Notes: generated from the sequence alone by a model not told the origin. Positions 37,157-47,757 are shown, counted from the stretch's first letter. The stretch is DNA of 64,000 nucleotides from Carallia brachiata (GCA_021464245.1 JADCRB010000001.1:5217186-5281185), one strand, 5' to 3'. Translations and numbers: made by a program.

Positions 37157-38144
37157 ATGGCAGGTGGTTCGGGTCTTGATGCTGTACGTGAGCGCGTAGC
37201 CAAACTCTTTGAGGTACTCGGTGATCTTCCGGAGGATACAAATTTCACCGTGTTCCAGACATTGGCGCTCCATGAGCAGTACATAATCGATCTGCAGCGG
37301 CAACAAGAGGTGGTGGCCTCTTCAAACACAGCTTTTCGGCTTGAGGAGATGGCAGCAGAAATAGCCATCCTCAAGAAGGCTGTGGCCTCTCAACCAAGCG
37401 GAGGTGTGATGGAGGGCTTGACCAAGATGAAGGTGCCGTAGCCTAAAGCCTTCGAGGGAGCGAGGGATGCCAAAGAGATTGAGAATTTTCTGTGGGATAT
37501 GGAGCAGTACTTCAAAGCTGCCCGAGTGCCAGACGACGAGAAGGTCAATCTGACCAGCATGTATCTAGCCAAGGACGCCAAGCTGTGTGGCGAACTCGGT
37601 TGGATGACGATGCAAATGCGGGCAGGCCTAAGATTGAGACGTGGGAGAGCCTAAAGAAGGAGTTAAAAGACCAGTTCTTACCCTGCAACACGTCATGGGT
37701 TGCGAGGGAATCCTTGAAAAGTTGAAGCAGAGTGGTACGGTGTGACTACGTGAAGGAATTCAGTTCCTTGATGCTTGACATCCGCAACATGTCGGATGAG
37801 ACAAGCTTTTCAACTTCTTATCCGGTCTTCAACCCTGGGCTCAACTCGAGCTTAGAAGGCAAGGTGTGAAGGACCTTCCTTCAGCGATGGCTGCGGCTGA
37901 TGGTTTAGTTGATTTTCGGATCAACAAGTCTCCTGATTCTGATGCTGGGAAGCAGCCCAAAGACAAGGGCAAGAAGAAGAAGGAAGGCAAGAAAGATAAG
38001 CACAACGGTGGCGGCAAGGATAAAGGCAAAGCCGTCTACCAAGAACAAGGTAAAGGCAAAACTAACTCGGGATGTTTATATGTAATGGACCACACAGGGC
38101 TAAGGAGTGCCCGAAGCGGAGAAGTTAAGTGCCATAGTTGCTGA
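37157..38144 (+). pseudogene. Element C gag, broken
   Basis: The ATG at 37157 is followed by a coiled-coil-like start (LHEQYIIDLQRQQEVVASS). After an in-frame TAG at 37439 the gag fold continues (FEGARDAKEIENFLWDMEQY, then TWESLKKELKDQFLPCNTSW). Frameshifts occur near 37590 and 37720. A Lys-rich spacer at 37950-38040 precedes a decayed zinc knuckle near 38070-38144. The product would form the virus-like particle. Confidence 0.85.
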
Positions 38145-39534
38145 GGAGTGGCCTCTCGACGATGTTGGCCCCTCGTGTCAATCCTCTGCAGTTGGTGAGT
38201 GCTGTGCAAGCTGGACGTGCCCCACAATCCGGCTTGATGTATGTAAAGATCGGGCTCAGTAATAAGGAGTTGATGGCGATGGCTGACACTGGTGCTACCC
38301 ACAACTTTGTTGCTGAGAGGATGGTGGCGTCACTGGGTCTGAAAGTCACCAAGACAGGGAGTCAATGAAGGCAGTCAATTCGGCAGCCCGGGAGGTGCTT
38401 GGCACGGCACTAGGAGTGGAGGTAACTATGGGCAATTGGTCTGGTAAGCTTAACTTCACTGTGGTTCCGTTAGATGATTTTGATATCATACTGGGAGTTG
38501 ATTTTTTGTGAGCGCAAAAGTTGCTCTGTTGCCTCACTTGGGTGGTCTCATGATCATGCATGAGGATCATCCATGTTTCGTTGCTGGAACGTTCACTCCC
38601 TCTTCCAGTATTGGTGGGAAGTCGGGTGGTATGCTATCAGCTATGCAGGTGAAGCATGGGCTGAAAAGGGAGAAGTCACCTACCTTGCGGCTTTGATGGA
38701 GATCAAAGAAGGTATTGTTGCGGAGGTGCCTGACAGTGTGGCGGATCTGTTGGGGAAGTTCACTGATGTGATGCCTCCTGAACTCCCCAAGTGTCTTCCC
38801 CCGAGGCGTGCCACTGACCACAAGATCGATTTGCTGCCTGGTTCCAAACCACCAGCACAAGCCTCATATCGCATGAGTCCGCTAGAGTTGGCAGAACTGA
38901 GGAAGCAGTTGACGGAGTTGCTGGATGCAGGCCTAATTCAGCCCTCCAAAGCGCCATACGGTGCCCCGGTGTTGTTTCAGAGGAAACACGATGGCTCCCT
39001 GCGGATGGTGTTGATTACAGGGCTCTGAACAAGGTGACGGTAAAGAACAAGTACCCTATTCCATTGATAGCGGACTTGTTTGACAGGCTGGCGAGAGCCT
39101 CGTATTTCACCAAGCTGGATCTGCGGTCTGGATATTGGCAAGTCAGGATTGCAGAAGGAGATGAGGGGAAAACCACGTGCATCACTCGCTATGGCTCCTA
39201 CGAATTCTTGGTGATGCCATTCGGTTTGACTAACGCCCCTGCTACTTTCTGTAATTTAATGAATGATGTGTTTCATGACTTCATTGATCATTTTGTGGTT
39301 GTATATCTGGATGATATTGTTGTATATAGTGAGTCCTTGGAGGATCACTTGTCCCACCTGAGGTTGGTGTTGTCTAGGTTGAGAGAGCACCAATTATATG
39401 TGAAAAAGGAAAAATGTGAGTTTGCCCGGCGTGAGATTATGTTCCTTGGGCATAGGGTGAGTCGAGGGCAAGTTAAAATGGATGAGAGAAAAGTCCAGGC
39501 AATAGTAGTGGGAGGCCCCTACCAAAGTGTCTGA
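38138..39534 (+). pseudogene. Element C protease and reverse transcriptase, broken
   Basis: The protease active-site motif MADTGATHNFVAERM is at about 38278-38322. Reverse transcriptase begins with [20 protein letters not shown] (38920 on), and after a frameshift near 39020 continues with [33 protein letters not shown] and the catalytic YLDD in [20 protein letters not shown]. Frameshifts near 38365, 38510, 39020 and 39515 separate the parts. Confidence 0.9.
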
Positions 39535-39548
39535 GTTGAGATCCTTTC

Positions 39549-40080
39549 TTGGTTTGTCTAACTACTACAAAGTTTGTGCAGGGTTACTCCAAAAAGGTGG
39601 CCCCATTGACAGACTTACTCAAGAAGGATAGACCTTGGAGGTGGACCACAGATTGCCAAGAAGCCTTTGACAAATTGAAGGCAGCGGTGTCCACGGAGCC
39701 GGTCCTGAGGTTGCCTGATTTCGAGTTGCCTTTCAGTGTGCTAACTGATGCCTCGACAAAGCCATTGGAGGTGTGTTGGTGCAGGAAGGCCACCCCATTG
39801 CCTATGAGAGCCGAAAACTCAATGATGCAGAGCAGCGGTACTCAGCCATGAGAAGGAAATGCTAGCAGTGGTGCATTGCCTTCGCACATGGAGGGTGTAT
39901 TTGCTGGGTACCAGGTTCGTGGTTCGGACCGACAATGTGGCTAACACATTCTTTCAAACTCAGAAGAAGCTTTCTGCACGGCAGGCGCGGGCAGGCAGAG
40001 TTCTTGGCTGAGTATGATTTTACTTGGGAACACAAGCCAGGAAGGCAAAATCAGGTGGCAGATGCCCTAAGTCGCAAAGT
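39549..40080 (+). pseudogene. Element C RNase H, broken
   Basis: WRWTTDCQEAFDKLKAAV and FELPFSVLTDASTKP (D of the active site) are followed by a shifted frame ending in FTWEHKPGRQNQVADALSRK, the usual end of gypsy RNase H. At least two frameshifts (near 39770 and 39950) lie between. Confidence 0.88.
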
Positions 40081-41600
40081 GCAAGAGACGGTTGCTCTCA
40101 CTCAAGTGCAGAGTGACTTGCTAGACAAAATCAGGGAGCAGGCCCCACATGATGCCACATATCAACAAGTGGTACAGCAAGTCAGGGAGGGTGTGGTAAG
40201 GCGATACTGGCTCGATAATGATTTATTGCATGCCAAGGGTAATCGTGTATATGTTCCCAGTGGTGCAGGCCTTAGGAAGGAAATACTGCGGGAGTCTCAT
40301 GATTCACAGTGGGCTGGTCATCCTGGTGTCGAAAGGATGATGGCCTTGCTGTCCCGCAACTACTACTGGCCAAAGATGGAAGATGACGTCGAGGCATATG
40401 TCAAAACGTGCATCACTTGTCAACAGGACAAGACGGAGCGGCAGAAGGAAGCAGGTTTGTTGCAGCCGCTACCCATTCCTACGAAGCCATGGGTATCGGT
40501 TTCGATGGATTTCATTGGCGGGTTCCCAAAGTGGATGGCATAGGATCTGTCATGGTGGTGGTAGATCGTTCTCCAAGTATGCGGTGTTTATTCCTGCCCC
40601 TTCTTCATGTCAAGCGGAGACAGCCGCTGAGCTTTTCTACAAGCAGGTAGTTAAGTACTTTGGATTGCCTGAAGATATTGTGAGCGATCGGGATCCTCGT
40701 TTCACTGGCAGGTTCTGGACCTCATTATTCAACATGATGGGTTCGGAGTTAAAGTTCTCTACTGCCAACCATCCTCAGACTGATGGCCAGACGGAGCGGA
40801 TCAATGGCCTACTTGAGGAATATCTTCGGCATTACGTGACGGCAAGCCAGAGGAATTGGCTTGAGTTGTTGGATTCGGCCCAATTTTGCTACAATCTTCA
40901 CAAGTCCTCTTCCACAGGTATGAGTCCCTTTGAACTAGCTATGGGGCAACAGCCCCTTTCTCCTAACGATGTGGCAAGGACTAGCTCAGGAGGGAAATGT
41001 CTAGTAGCCCACCGGTTTGCCCGTTCTAAGCAAGAGCGGCTAGAGGAGGCCCAGGATAGCTTGGACAAGGCAGCCAGGCGGATGAAAAAGTATGCGGACC
41101 GAGGAAGGAGGGACGTGCAGTTCCAAGTTGGGGATAAGGTGTTGCTGAAACTTACTCCCCAAATTTGGAAGAAGATCAGCAGCAAGATAGTGCATCGTGG
41201 GCTGGTTCCAAAGTATGACGGTCCCTTCACAGTGGTGAAGAAAGTTGGCAATGTTGCATACAGGTTGCAACTCCCAGAAAGGTTGAAGGTACATCCAACC
41301 TTCCACGTGAGTTTCTTGAAGCCCTTCCATGAGAAAGCGGGCGATGAGCCTCCAAGGAAACAAGCACGACGTGCTCCCCCTACAATCAGAACTGAGTTCC
41401 AGCGTGAAGTGGAGAGAATTCTGGACCACCGAACGCAGGGACAAAGTAAGAAGAACAGGCGGGTTGAGTACTTGGTCAAGTGGAAGAATGCCCAGACAAT
41501 GAGGCGAGCTGGGAAAGAGATGTGACTCTATGGCAGTTCGAGAAGTAGGTGGAAGACTACCTATCAACCCTACCAACAAGGACGTTGGCTTTAACAGGTA
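40080..41600 (+). pseudogene. Element C integrase with C-terminal chromodomain, nearly intact frames
   Basis: The zinc-binding HHCC region runs HDSQWAGHPGVERM to CITCQQDK (40297-40432). The DDE core shows SMDFIGGFPK, VSDRDPRFTGRFW and a Glu in TERINGLLEEYLRHY. The frame shifts near 40535 and then stays open to 41525. A GPFTVVKKVGNVAYRLQLPE segment and a chromodomain (VERILDHR...RRVEYLVKWKN) follow. One more frameshift near 41490 hides the final chromodomain strand (Trp-Glu motif). Chromodomains steer chromovirus integration toward marked chromatin. Confidence 0.92.
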
Positions 41601-41609
41601 GGGGTGGTT

Positions 41610-42464
41610 TGTTAGCCCCTTGAAGACTTGGCATGTAGGAGTTGGCGGCACCTTGCGCCAATTCCTAGTATGGGACTTTGGAGTGGCTGGGCACTCCTTG
41701 AAATAATGTGAAAGCTGAGAGGGTCAGCATAGACACGGGCCTACATGCGGGTCCTAGTGTGGACCAAGACTTGGGTTGGAAAAGGATGCTAGACTACATG
41801 TTCGTGGGCTCCATTAGATGGGCCATGGGCTTGGGCTAAGAGGCCCAAAACACAAGACTGAGTCTTGGTCAAGTCTGCATGGCACTACATGACACCGAGT
41901 CTTCTACGACGTGTGGAACGTAGGGACGTGCAAGTGTGGCTCTATCCGGGTGGCCAAGCATTGGGATAATGCTCATCAGATCGTGCATGACAAAGGATCG
42001 TGGGTAGATAAGACTTATCGAGATCAAGTGATGGATGATCGTGGGAGATAAGGCTTATCAGGATCGAGTCATGAATGAGAACGTGAGAAGATGAGGATTA
42101 TCAGCCACGATAGATATCGTGGGGAGATAATGTTTATCTCCAAGACCTAGATAGCTGAGGGTGTCAGCTATATATAGACCCTATGGGTTGTCATTTGTAC
42201 TCAGTGAAAGAGAAATCACTCAGAGAGAAAGAGTGAAACACTGTTTAGAGTTCAGGTGATTGTTCCTGTGTATTACTTAAGTTAAGTAATAAAAGGTTGG
42301 GAAAGGTTCCCGTATATGCTTTTGTGTTTCTTTTGAGTGTGTGAGTGTGTCTTACTTATAAAGTTCCATTGTGCAAATCGTTGTGTGTGCGGTTGGCTGA
42401 GACTAAGTGTGACTTAGTGCCATCACAAGGCGTAATTTTGAGTGAGAAAATTAGCCGTGTGACA
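41610..42464 (+). repeat. 3' LTR of element C
   Basis: 855 bp, related throughout to 36256-37127. Purine-rich sequence (aacaggtaggggtggtt) just before it is the polypurine tract. Confidence 0.93.
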
Positions 42465-42471
42465 ATAGGAG

Positions 42472-43410
42472 TGTAAAGGGATTGTAAGTTTCGAGCTTGA
42501 ACAGTTAGTCTTCAAAATATAAATTCAAATTACAAGTGAAAATTTAAAATTTATGTTAGGTCGATCTCTGTATAATCCTTCAATAAATGCTCTTTTTTAA
42601 TTTCATCAAGGGCTATTGCGTGAGCTCGATCTTGAACGAAATAAATTCTACAGTTTAATCTTAAACTGAAAGAATAAAGTTCACTGAGAGTTGAGGCTTG
42701 ATTATAGGGGAATATTGTAACTCTAGTAAGGGTCGTAAAGACTTGATCTTGTTAGTTGGCTTGATTCCGGTGATGGCCGTGTGGGCTTGATCTCAGGTGG
42801 ACTAATTTAACTATATTGAGGGTCGGAGCTTGATCCTACTCGAGTTGGTTTAGCTCTGCTCTACTGATAATCGTAAGGGCTTGATCTTATATGGACTAAC
42901 TTTGCTGAGAGCCATAGAGGTTTAATTTTAGACAGATATTTAATATTTTAATATTTTAGATTTTTACTCCCGCATATCCCAATCAGTAGCGACCGGATAG
43001 TATATATCCAAAATATATTTGGAAATTAGTATATTAAATATTTTGAGGTTTATATTTAGAGTTTCTCTCTTAATGAGAACTAAAGAATATACGTCTAAAA
43101 TACGTAAACGTAAAAGAGGGAAAATGTTTCTAAAGGTTTTTATTGTTTTGCGAAGCTTTGCAATGCTTTTGGGATGCATTACTGAGTCAATGGTTTATAG
43201 GGCCATTCCCCCCCTCCCCGCCCCCCGCTACCAACCATTGGGTTGGTGGCCAACCCATTTTTGCACTGGCCAATTGCCGACTGTTAGACTTTCACTTTTT
43301 TTTACACTAACCATTGGACTTTCACTTTTTTTTCTTTTTTTCTTTTTTGATGTTTACAAATGCCCTCACTTCAAAGTTTAGTAAGGTGGAACTTTAGGAC
43401 GTGATTCAAA
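42472..43410 (-). repeat. 3' LTR of element B
   Basis: Related along its length to 46720-47752: the 'tttgatctca.gtggact', 'cagatatttaatattttaatattttagatttttac' and 'agtatattaaatatttt' blocks are shared. On the minus strand it ends CCCTTTACA at 42472. The upstream edge near 43410 is approximate. A TATAAACC box lies near 43196-43203 (minus). Confidence 0.85.
43208..43226 (-). promoter_or_regulatory. G-run cluster beside the LTR TATA box (possible G-quadruplex)
   Basis: On the minus strand there are G runs of 6, 4 and 7 bases separated by single bases, about 5-10 bp upstream of the TATAAACC box of the 3' LTR of element B. The matching place in the other LTR has a single GGGGGG run. Confidence 0.6.
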
Positions 43411-44287
43411 CTAAGTCTTGAAGTCCAGATTGAAGCTTGAGATATTCTGATGAACAGTGAATCTTGAAATCTTTAACTCTGACTAGTCTAGCTACTGTTG
43501 GGCTTCCATAGAACCAATATGACATTGAGGATGTCAGTCCTCCAGTCAATATAGAAATTGAAGTTTCATGGTTCTGGTGAGGAGAATGCAGAAGGCAAAG
43601 AACTTGAAGCTCCCTATGAAGAAGGCCCAGTAGTATAGAACGACAAGGCCAACATACAGAGAGATGGGTCATGGTTATGATTCTTCTGTATGTCGTGACG
43701 CAAGGAAAGTAGTTGGAACCACTCCATTCGTCGCTGCATCTGAGAACCGATAGGGATGATCACAACTTTTCTGCACGTTATGATAAATGTGAACTAAGGA
43801 GAGTTGTTAGAACTTCATCAATTATGATATCAATGTTGCTAGAGGCTAAGACTCGAGGGCTTTTAAGGATCATTTGAAGAAAATTGCTATTTCTCTTTTT
43901 AACTTATACGCCTCCAGTTTCTTAATCAAAGAACTTTTTGAAAAAGTAAGTGTAGGGACTAGTTATTTTCTTTTCTTCAGAGAAAAAGAGAGTTGAGGTG
44001 TGGGTTTTATGACTTGAGACTATGAAATATATATACAAAAGAAGCTTTTTTTTTTTTTGGCAAAAGTCAAAGGAAAGGATATGCTAGATTAGATAGGGCC
44101 CCCCCACGTCTTTTTCTCCTATAAGAGACAAATAATGTGGTGACTGATGCTTGTTGCAAAAGTCACTACCATGTACCACAAAAGTTGTTGCACCTTATCT
44201 TTTTCGGCCGACCTCATGGTGCACAAGGCGTAGTTCCAAGTTAATTACGTCCTCGTTTAGTGGGCTGGTGACGTTGACACTTTCTTA
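43411..44287 (-). other. Element B, 3' untranslated region after the homeobox gene
   Basis: Lies between the WUS-box stop and the 3' LTR. It has mixed composition, a poly-T run at 44048-44059 and one open minus-strand frame (43406-43672) with no recognised motif. It could be 3' UTR carried along from the captured gene or retroelement sequence; the matching part of element A is outside the window. Confidence 0.5.
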
Positions 44288-44533
44288 CTAATTGACATCG
44301 TCAGGGTGTACTAGAAATAGAGGTAGACTTTCGCTAGAGTGGCTCTCGCCTAGTGCGAGTTTTCTTTCCTGATTGAAGTACTCATAAGGGATAAATCCCT
44401 GGCTGGAGCTTGAAACTCTATATGTCAACGAGTAAAAAACTTCAGAACCAGTATGCGTACTGCTGCAGGCTATAAATTTTGTCAAAATAGCTTTAAAGGA
44501 CCATTGCAGTGGTGGAGCTCGGACTCGCTTCAT
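44288..44533 (-). pseudogene. WUS C-terminal region with WUS-box-like motif (element B)
   Basis: The minus-strand frame ends ESLPLFLVHPDDVN then TAG. WUS/WOX proteins carry a WUS box of the form T-L-x-L-F-P followed by x-H in many members, so SLPLFLVH differs at the first Thr and the Pro. Just upstream is an SSSSQGFIPYEYF segment plausible for a WOX tail. The frame is offset from the homeodomain frame by indels. Its beginning (about 44500-44545) aligns with the end of the window in element A ('tcaaatgaagc.gtccgag'), showing that both elements share this segment. Confidence 0.7.
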
Positions 44534-44637
44534 TTGAGGATGAAGCCATATTGGTGAGATCTACGATGATAATAGCTACGGTAATTGAGACAAGTTGTGC
44601 TATAGAAACAGCAGCTCTTTGTGTTGCTCTGTCCCTG

Positions 44638-44859
44638 TTTCTTTAGTCCCTAGAACCAGAAATACAGATTTTTTGCTTCGACTACTCCGTACAGCAGTAG
44701 TCGCGAGGCAAGTTGGGAGAGTTGTGATAAATTAGGACAAGTACCTTCATTGCTGCGAAGGTGCTCCTCTAAGAATTGCAGTTGCATTGGATTTGGTCGC
44801 CATCTAGTGCGTGGTGACCTATCTTCTCCCTTGTCCTGAAATTTTACAACTGGTTCTAT
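44638..44859 (-). pseudogene. WUS-type homeodomain in element B
   Basis: From 44859 on the minus strand one frame reads IEPVVKFQDKGEDRSP, then the homeodomain: RTRWRPNPMQLQFLEEHLRS, then GTCPNLSQLSQLASRLLLYG, then VVEAKNLYFWF. The Arg-x-Arg-Trp start, the longer loop between helices 1 and 2 and the (F/Y)(Y/F)WF recognition helix are diagnostic of the WUS/WOX class. The Gln expected after WF is TAG (44650-44652), and the start codon matching the ATG in element A is ATA. The homeodomain frame is otherwise open. WUS-class proteins are DNA-binding transcription factors that control stem cells; this copy would be truncated in helix 3. Confidence 0.85.
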
Positions 44860-45029
44860 TTTTTTTGTTGAAAGGTTGTAGAAGCTTTACCTGCAGTAAG
44901 AACGAGTAAAAATGTTGAGGATGGAATAGTGATTCAGACTCAAACCCTCAATCATTTTTATTCTTTTGGGCCGTTCACAGTTTATACTGATGTGAGCCAG
45001 GAGTTTTAGACTGGTCTTGATTTCGATTT

Positions 45030-45510
45030 TTTTTTTTTGTCGTTCACAGTTTATACTCATGCGGGTCAAGAGTTTTAGATTGGGCCTTGTGTGGTTGTTA
45101 CCATCTCGCCTTTTATACTCATGCAGGTAAGGAGTATAAGTTGTCGCCTTTTATACTCGTGCGAGGTAAAAGTATAATTTGTTGCTGAACTGTCGCCCTT
45201 TATACTCGTGCGAGGCAGCAGTCTGCTTCAACTATTCACCTTTTATACTCATGCGAGGTAAGAGTCTGTTGTTGAGTTGTTGCCTTTTAGATGCGTGCGA
45301 GGCAGGAGTCTGTTGTTGGGGCTGTCGCATGTTATACTTATGTGAGGCAAGAGTCTAGATTTGCTGAACTGCTCATCTTTTATAGTCGTGCAAAGCAGGA
45401 GTTTGTTGTTGGGTTGTCGCCTTTTATACTCTTGTAAAATAAGAGTTTGAATTTACTGAATTGTTAGCCTTTTATACTCGTGTAAGGTAGAAGTTTAGTC
45501 TTGTTGCTGA
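45030..45510 (-). repeat. Tandem array of about 10 units containing TTTATACTC (element B)
   Basis: Plus-strand units of roughly 40-58 bp share 'gccttttatactcgtgcgaggtaagagt', at about 45049, 45111, 45149, 45198, 45240, 45284, 45331, 45379, 45421 and 45468. The core matches a motif present once in element A (63519-63534, 'ccgcatgagtataaactg' read on the other strand). It lies between the Lys/Pro-rich spacer and the homeobox. Confidence 0.88.
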
Positions 45511-45511
45511 G

Positions 45512-46040
45512 TTGTTGATTTGGGTTTTGAGTCAAGCTTCGGGCTTTTGCCCCCACATTTAGATTTGGACTTTGGCCGGAATTTGGATTTAGACTTTGAG
45601 CCTGAATTTAGATTTAGACTTTGGTCGGAATTTGAATTTGGGTTTAAATTTGGACTTTGAGTTGAAATTCAGATTTGAGTTTTGAGCCTGAGTTTGGATT
45701 TAAGCTTTGGATTTGGGTCCGGGCTTGGGATTTGCCCCCAAATATAGATTTGGGCTTTAGGCTGGAATTTCGATTTGATCTTTCGGTTAGAATTTGGATT
45801 TGAGTTTTGAGTTAGAATTTGAATTTGACTTATAAACCCGAGTTTGGATTTGGATCTGGATTTGGATTTGGATTTAGAGTTGGATTTGGTTCTGGATCCA
45901 GATTTGGGTCTGTACATAAGTTTCAACATTTTTTTTCCCTTGTCTTTGTATTTTTTTTTTTTTGCCTTTTTCTTTCCTTTTTTTCTGAGTTTTTTTTTCC
46001 GAATTTTTTTGGCTTTTTTTAATTTATTTAATCTACACAT
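45512..46040 (-). repeat. Degenerate short repeats and A-rich spacer after integrase (element B)
   Basis: Imperfect units of about 22 bp ('gatttggactttg.gtcggaatt') repeat across 45540-45900, followed by T-rich sequence to 46025 (A-rich on the minus strand). The minus strand can be read as Lys/Ser/Pro/Asn repeats, but this is composition, not a protein family. The equivalent in element A is 63118-63500. Confidence 0.75.
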
Positions 46041-46715
46041 AACAACGTTTTAGAAATTTACTTGCTAATTGGACCAGTTAGAATGTCTCATTGGTCTGAT
46101 AGTATATAAGCGTTGTTAGTGTGAACTTCTTGAATCAAGTATAGCCCGTCGCATTTGGAAGTGAGCCTGTCGTTGGGTTGGTGCTTTGGCCCAGCTAGAT
46201 GGAAACCGTGCCCCCAACTTGGAAGACTTGAGTGAAAGGGCTTAGTAGGGATTTGACCCACTGCCCTCAACTTCTATTAGGGGTAAATGGTTGACTTTCC
46301 ATTCAGAGAGAGAATCAAATGAGAAATCTCATTACTGTTGTGTGAGTCGCAGTTTCTCTATTTTTTTTTTTTTTTTGGGATAGTGAGAAATCGTATCCTT
46401 GCACAAGTTTGTGGACCTGCGCACGCAGGTAGGATAGTTGATACACGCAATAGCGCAATATTCTTTTTGCTAGCGAAGGCGGTCTTACTCTTCTTATATA
46501 TCAGCAATGCGCCATATTCTTGCTCCCTTTTTTTTTTTTTTTCCTTTTGCCTTCAGGGTTGTGTTGGTATTGATCATTTCATAGCCTATTTTGTGTTGCT
46601 GTTGGTCTTTTCATGGCCTATATATAGGTCATGAAATGGCTACTGTGTCACCAACTTTTTTTTTTCCTTAAATAGCAAAAGATAAGAGGCAGAAAGGTTT
46701 TACTGAACATGCCAA
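46041..46715 (-). pseudogene. Element B remnant: gag start fused to integrase C-terminus
   Basis: At about 46300-46470 the minus strand matches the first part of gag in element A (the 'ctaccctacctg.gt.cgcaggtcca' stretch). It then passes directly to the integrase C-terminus (KHQPNDRLTSKCDGLYLIQE, then NNAYILSDQ at 46088-46270), equivalent to 62960-63070 in element A. About 6 kb of gag-pol is missing at this junction. Confidence 0.8.
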
Positions 46716-46719
46716 AAAT

Positions 46720-47752
46720 TGTGAAAGAATAGTAAATTTCGAGTCTGAATAGTTAGATTTCGAAAATACATATACAATAGCCCTTGACAAAATCAAACTA
46801 CCCTAAATTTCTTTAGTAAATTTCGAGTCTGAATAGTTAAATTCCCAAAATTTATGTGTGATCGATTTCTGTGTGATCCTCTTATTAATACTTCTTTTTG
46901 ATTTCGTCAAGGGCTATTGTGTGAGCTTAGTTTTGAACGAAATAAATTCCATAGTTTTATCTTGAACTAAAGAAATAAATTTTACTGTGGGTCGAGGCTT
47001 GATTTCGGGAGATGCTATAACTCCAGTTAGGGTCGTAGAGATTTGATCTCTTTGGATTGGCTTGATTCTGGTGAGCGCCGCATAGGTTTGATCTCAAGTG
47101 GACTGATTTGACTCCACTGAGAGCTGGAAGTTGATCCCACTTGGACTGGTTTAACTCTGCTGATGCCCGTAGGGGCTTGATTTCAGATGGACTAACTCTG
47201 CTGAGAGCTATAGTAAACTTAATCTCAAACAGATATTTAATATTTTAATATTTTAGATTTTTACTTTGTAGATTCTAATTAGTGGAGATTGGAGAGTATA
47301 TACCTAAAATATGTTTGGAAATGAGTATATTAAATATTTTGAATTTTATATCTGGAATATCTCTCTTAACGAGAACTAAAAAGTATACACTCAAAATACG
47401 AAAATGTAAGGGATGAATAGTATTTTCAAAGATATTTTTGTTTTGCAAAACTTTACAATGCTTCTAAGATACGTTGCTGAGGAAGGGAATGACCTATTTA
47501 TAGGGCCATCCCCCCTTCCTAGCCACCAACCATTGAGTCGGTGGCTAACCCATTTTGATGAGTCGGCAATTAGCAAGCAGCAGCTAGCCAATTGCCAATC
47601 ATTGGACTTTCCCTTTTTTTTTTCCACCAATTATTGGACTTTCATCTTTTTTTTCTTACTTTTTTCTTTTTTTGTTTTTTACTATTACAAAAAGATTGAA
47701 GGCGTACAATAACAGATTGAATTTTAAGAAATGATTGAGAGGGCCTAATACA
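46720..47752 (-). repeat. 5' LTR of element B
   Basis: 1033 bp on the minus strand, from TGTATTAGGCCC to TTCTTTCACA, followed by atttttggca as after the LTR of element A. A TATAAATAGG box lies at about 47490-47503 (minus). Confidence 0.87.
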
Positions 47753-47757
47753 AGGAG

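Larger units (their letters stand above)
36256..42464 (+). mobile_element. Element C: chromodomain-containing Ty3/gypsy retrotransposon (6.2 kb)
   Basis: LTRs at 36256-37127 and 41610-42464 both start TGTTAGCCC and end GTGTGACA. The 5-bp duplications atagg at 36251-36255 and 42465-42469 are identical. A TGGTATCAGAGC primer-binding site follows the 5' LTR. Internal order is gag, protease, reverse transcriptase, RNase H, integrase, chromodomain, which places it among the plant chromoviruses. The LTRs differ by point changes and a 17-bp duplication present only in the 5' copy (36560-36593 region), and the coding frame is broken in many places. It is the youngest layer of the nest but no longer autonomous. 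Confidence 0.95.
42472..47752 (-). mobile_element. Element B: internally deleted gypsy element carrying a WUS-type homeobox
   Basis: The minus-strand element runs from 47752 to 42472, with identical 5-bp duplications aggag at 47753-47757 and 42467-42471. Its LTRs (46720-47752 and 42472 to about 43410) differ substantially, so it is old. Its primer-site region (atttttggca), 5' gag remnant, integrase C-terminus, A/P/K-rich spacer and homeobox all correspond to element A. Almost all of gag and pol is missing, so it depended on relatives for movement. It was inserted into the LINE before element C arrived. Confidence 0.88.

Noticed and set aside
40898..41651. Two long minus-strand frames (about 193 and 203 codons)
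   Set aside because: Antisense shadows of the element C integrase and chromodomain, which carry the recognisable motifs.
45669..46040. Lys/Ser-rich minus-strand frame that looks like a nuclear basic protein
   Set aside because: It is a translation of short repeats and an A-rich run inside element B; the matching region in element A is not open in the same way.
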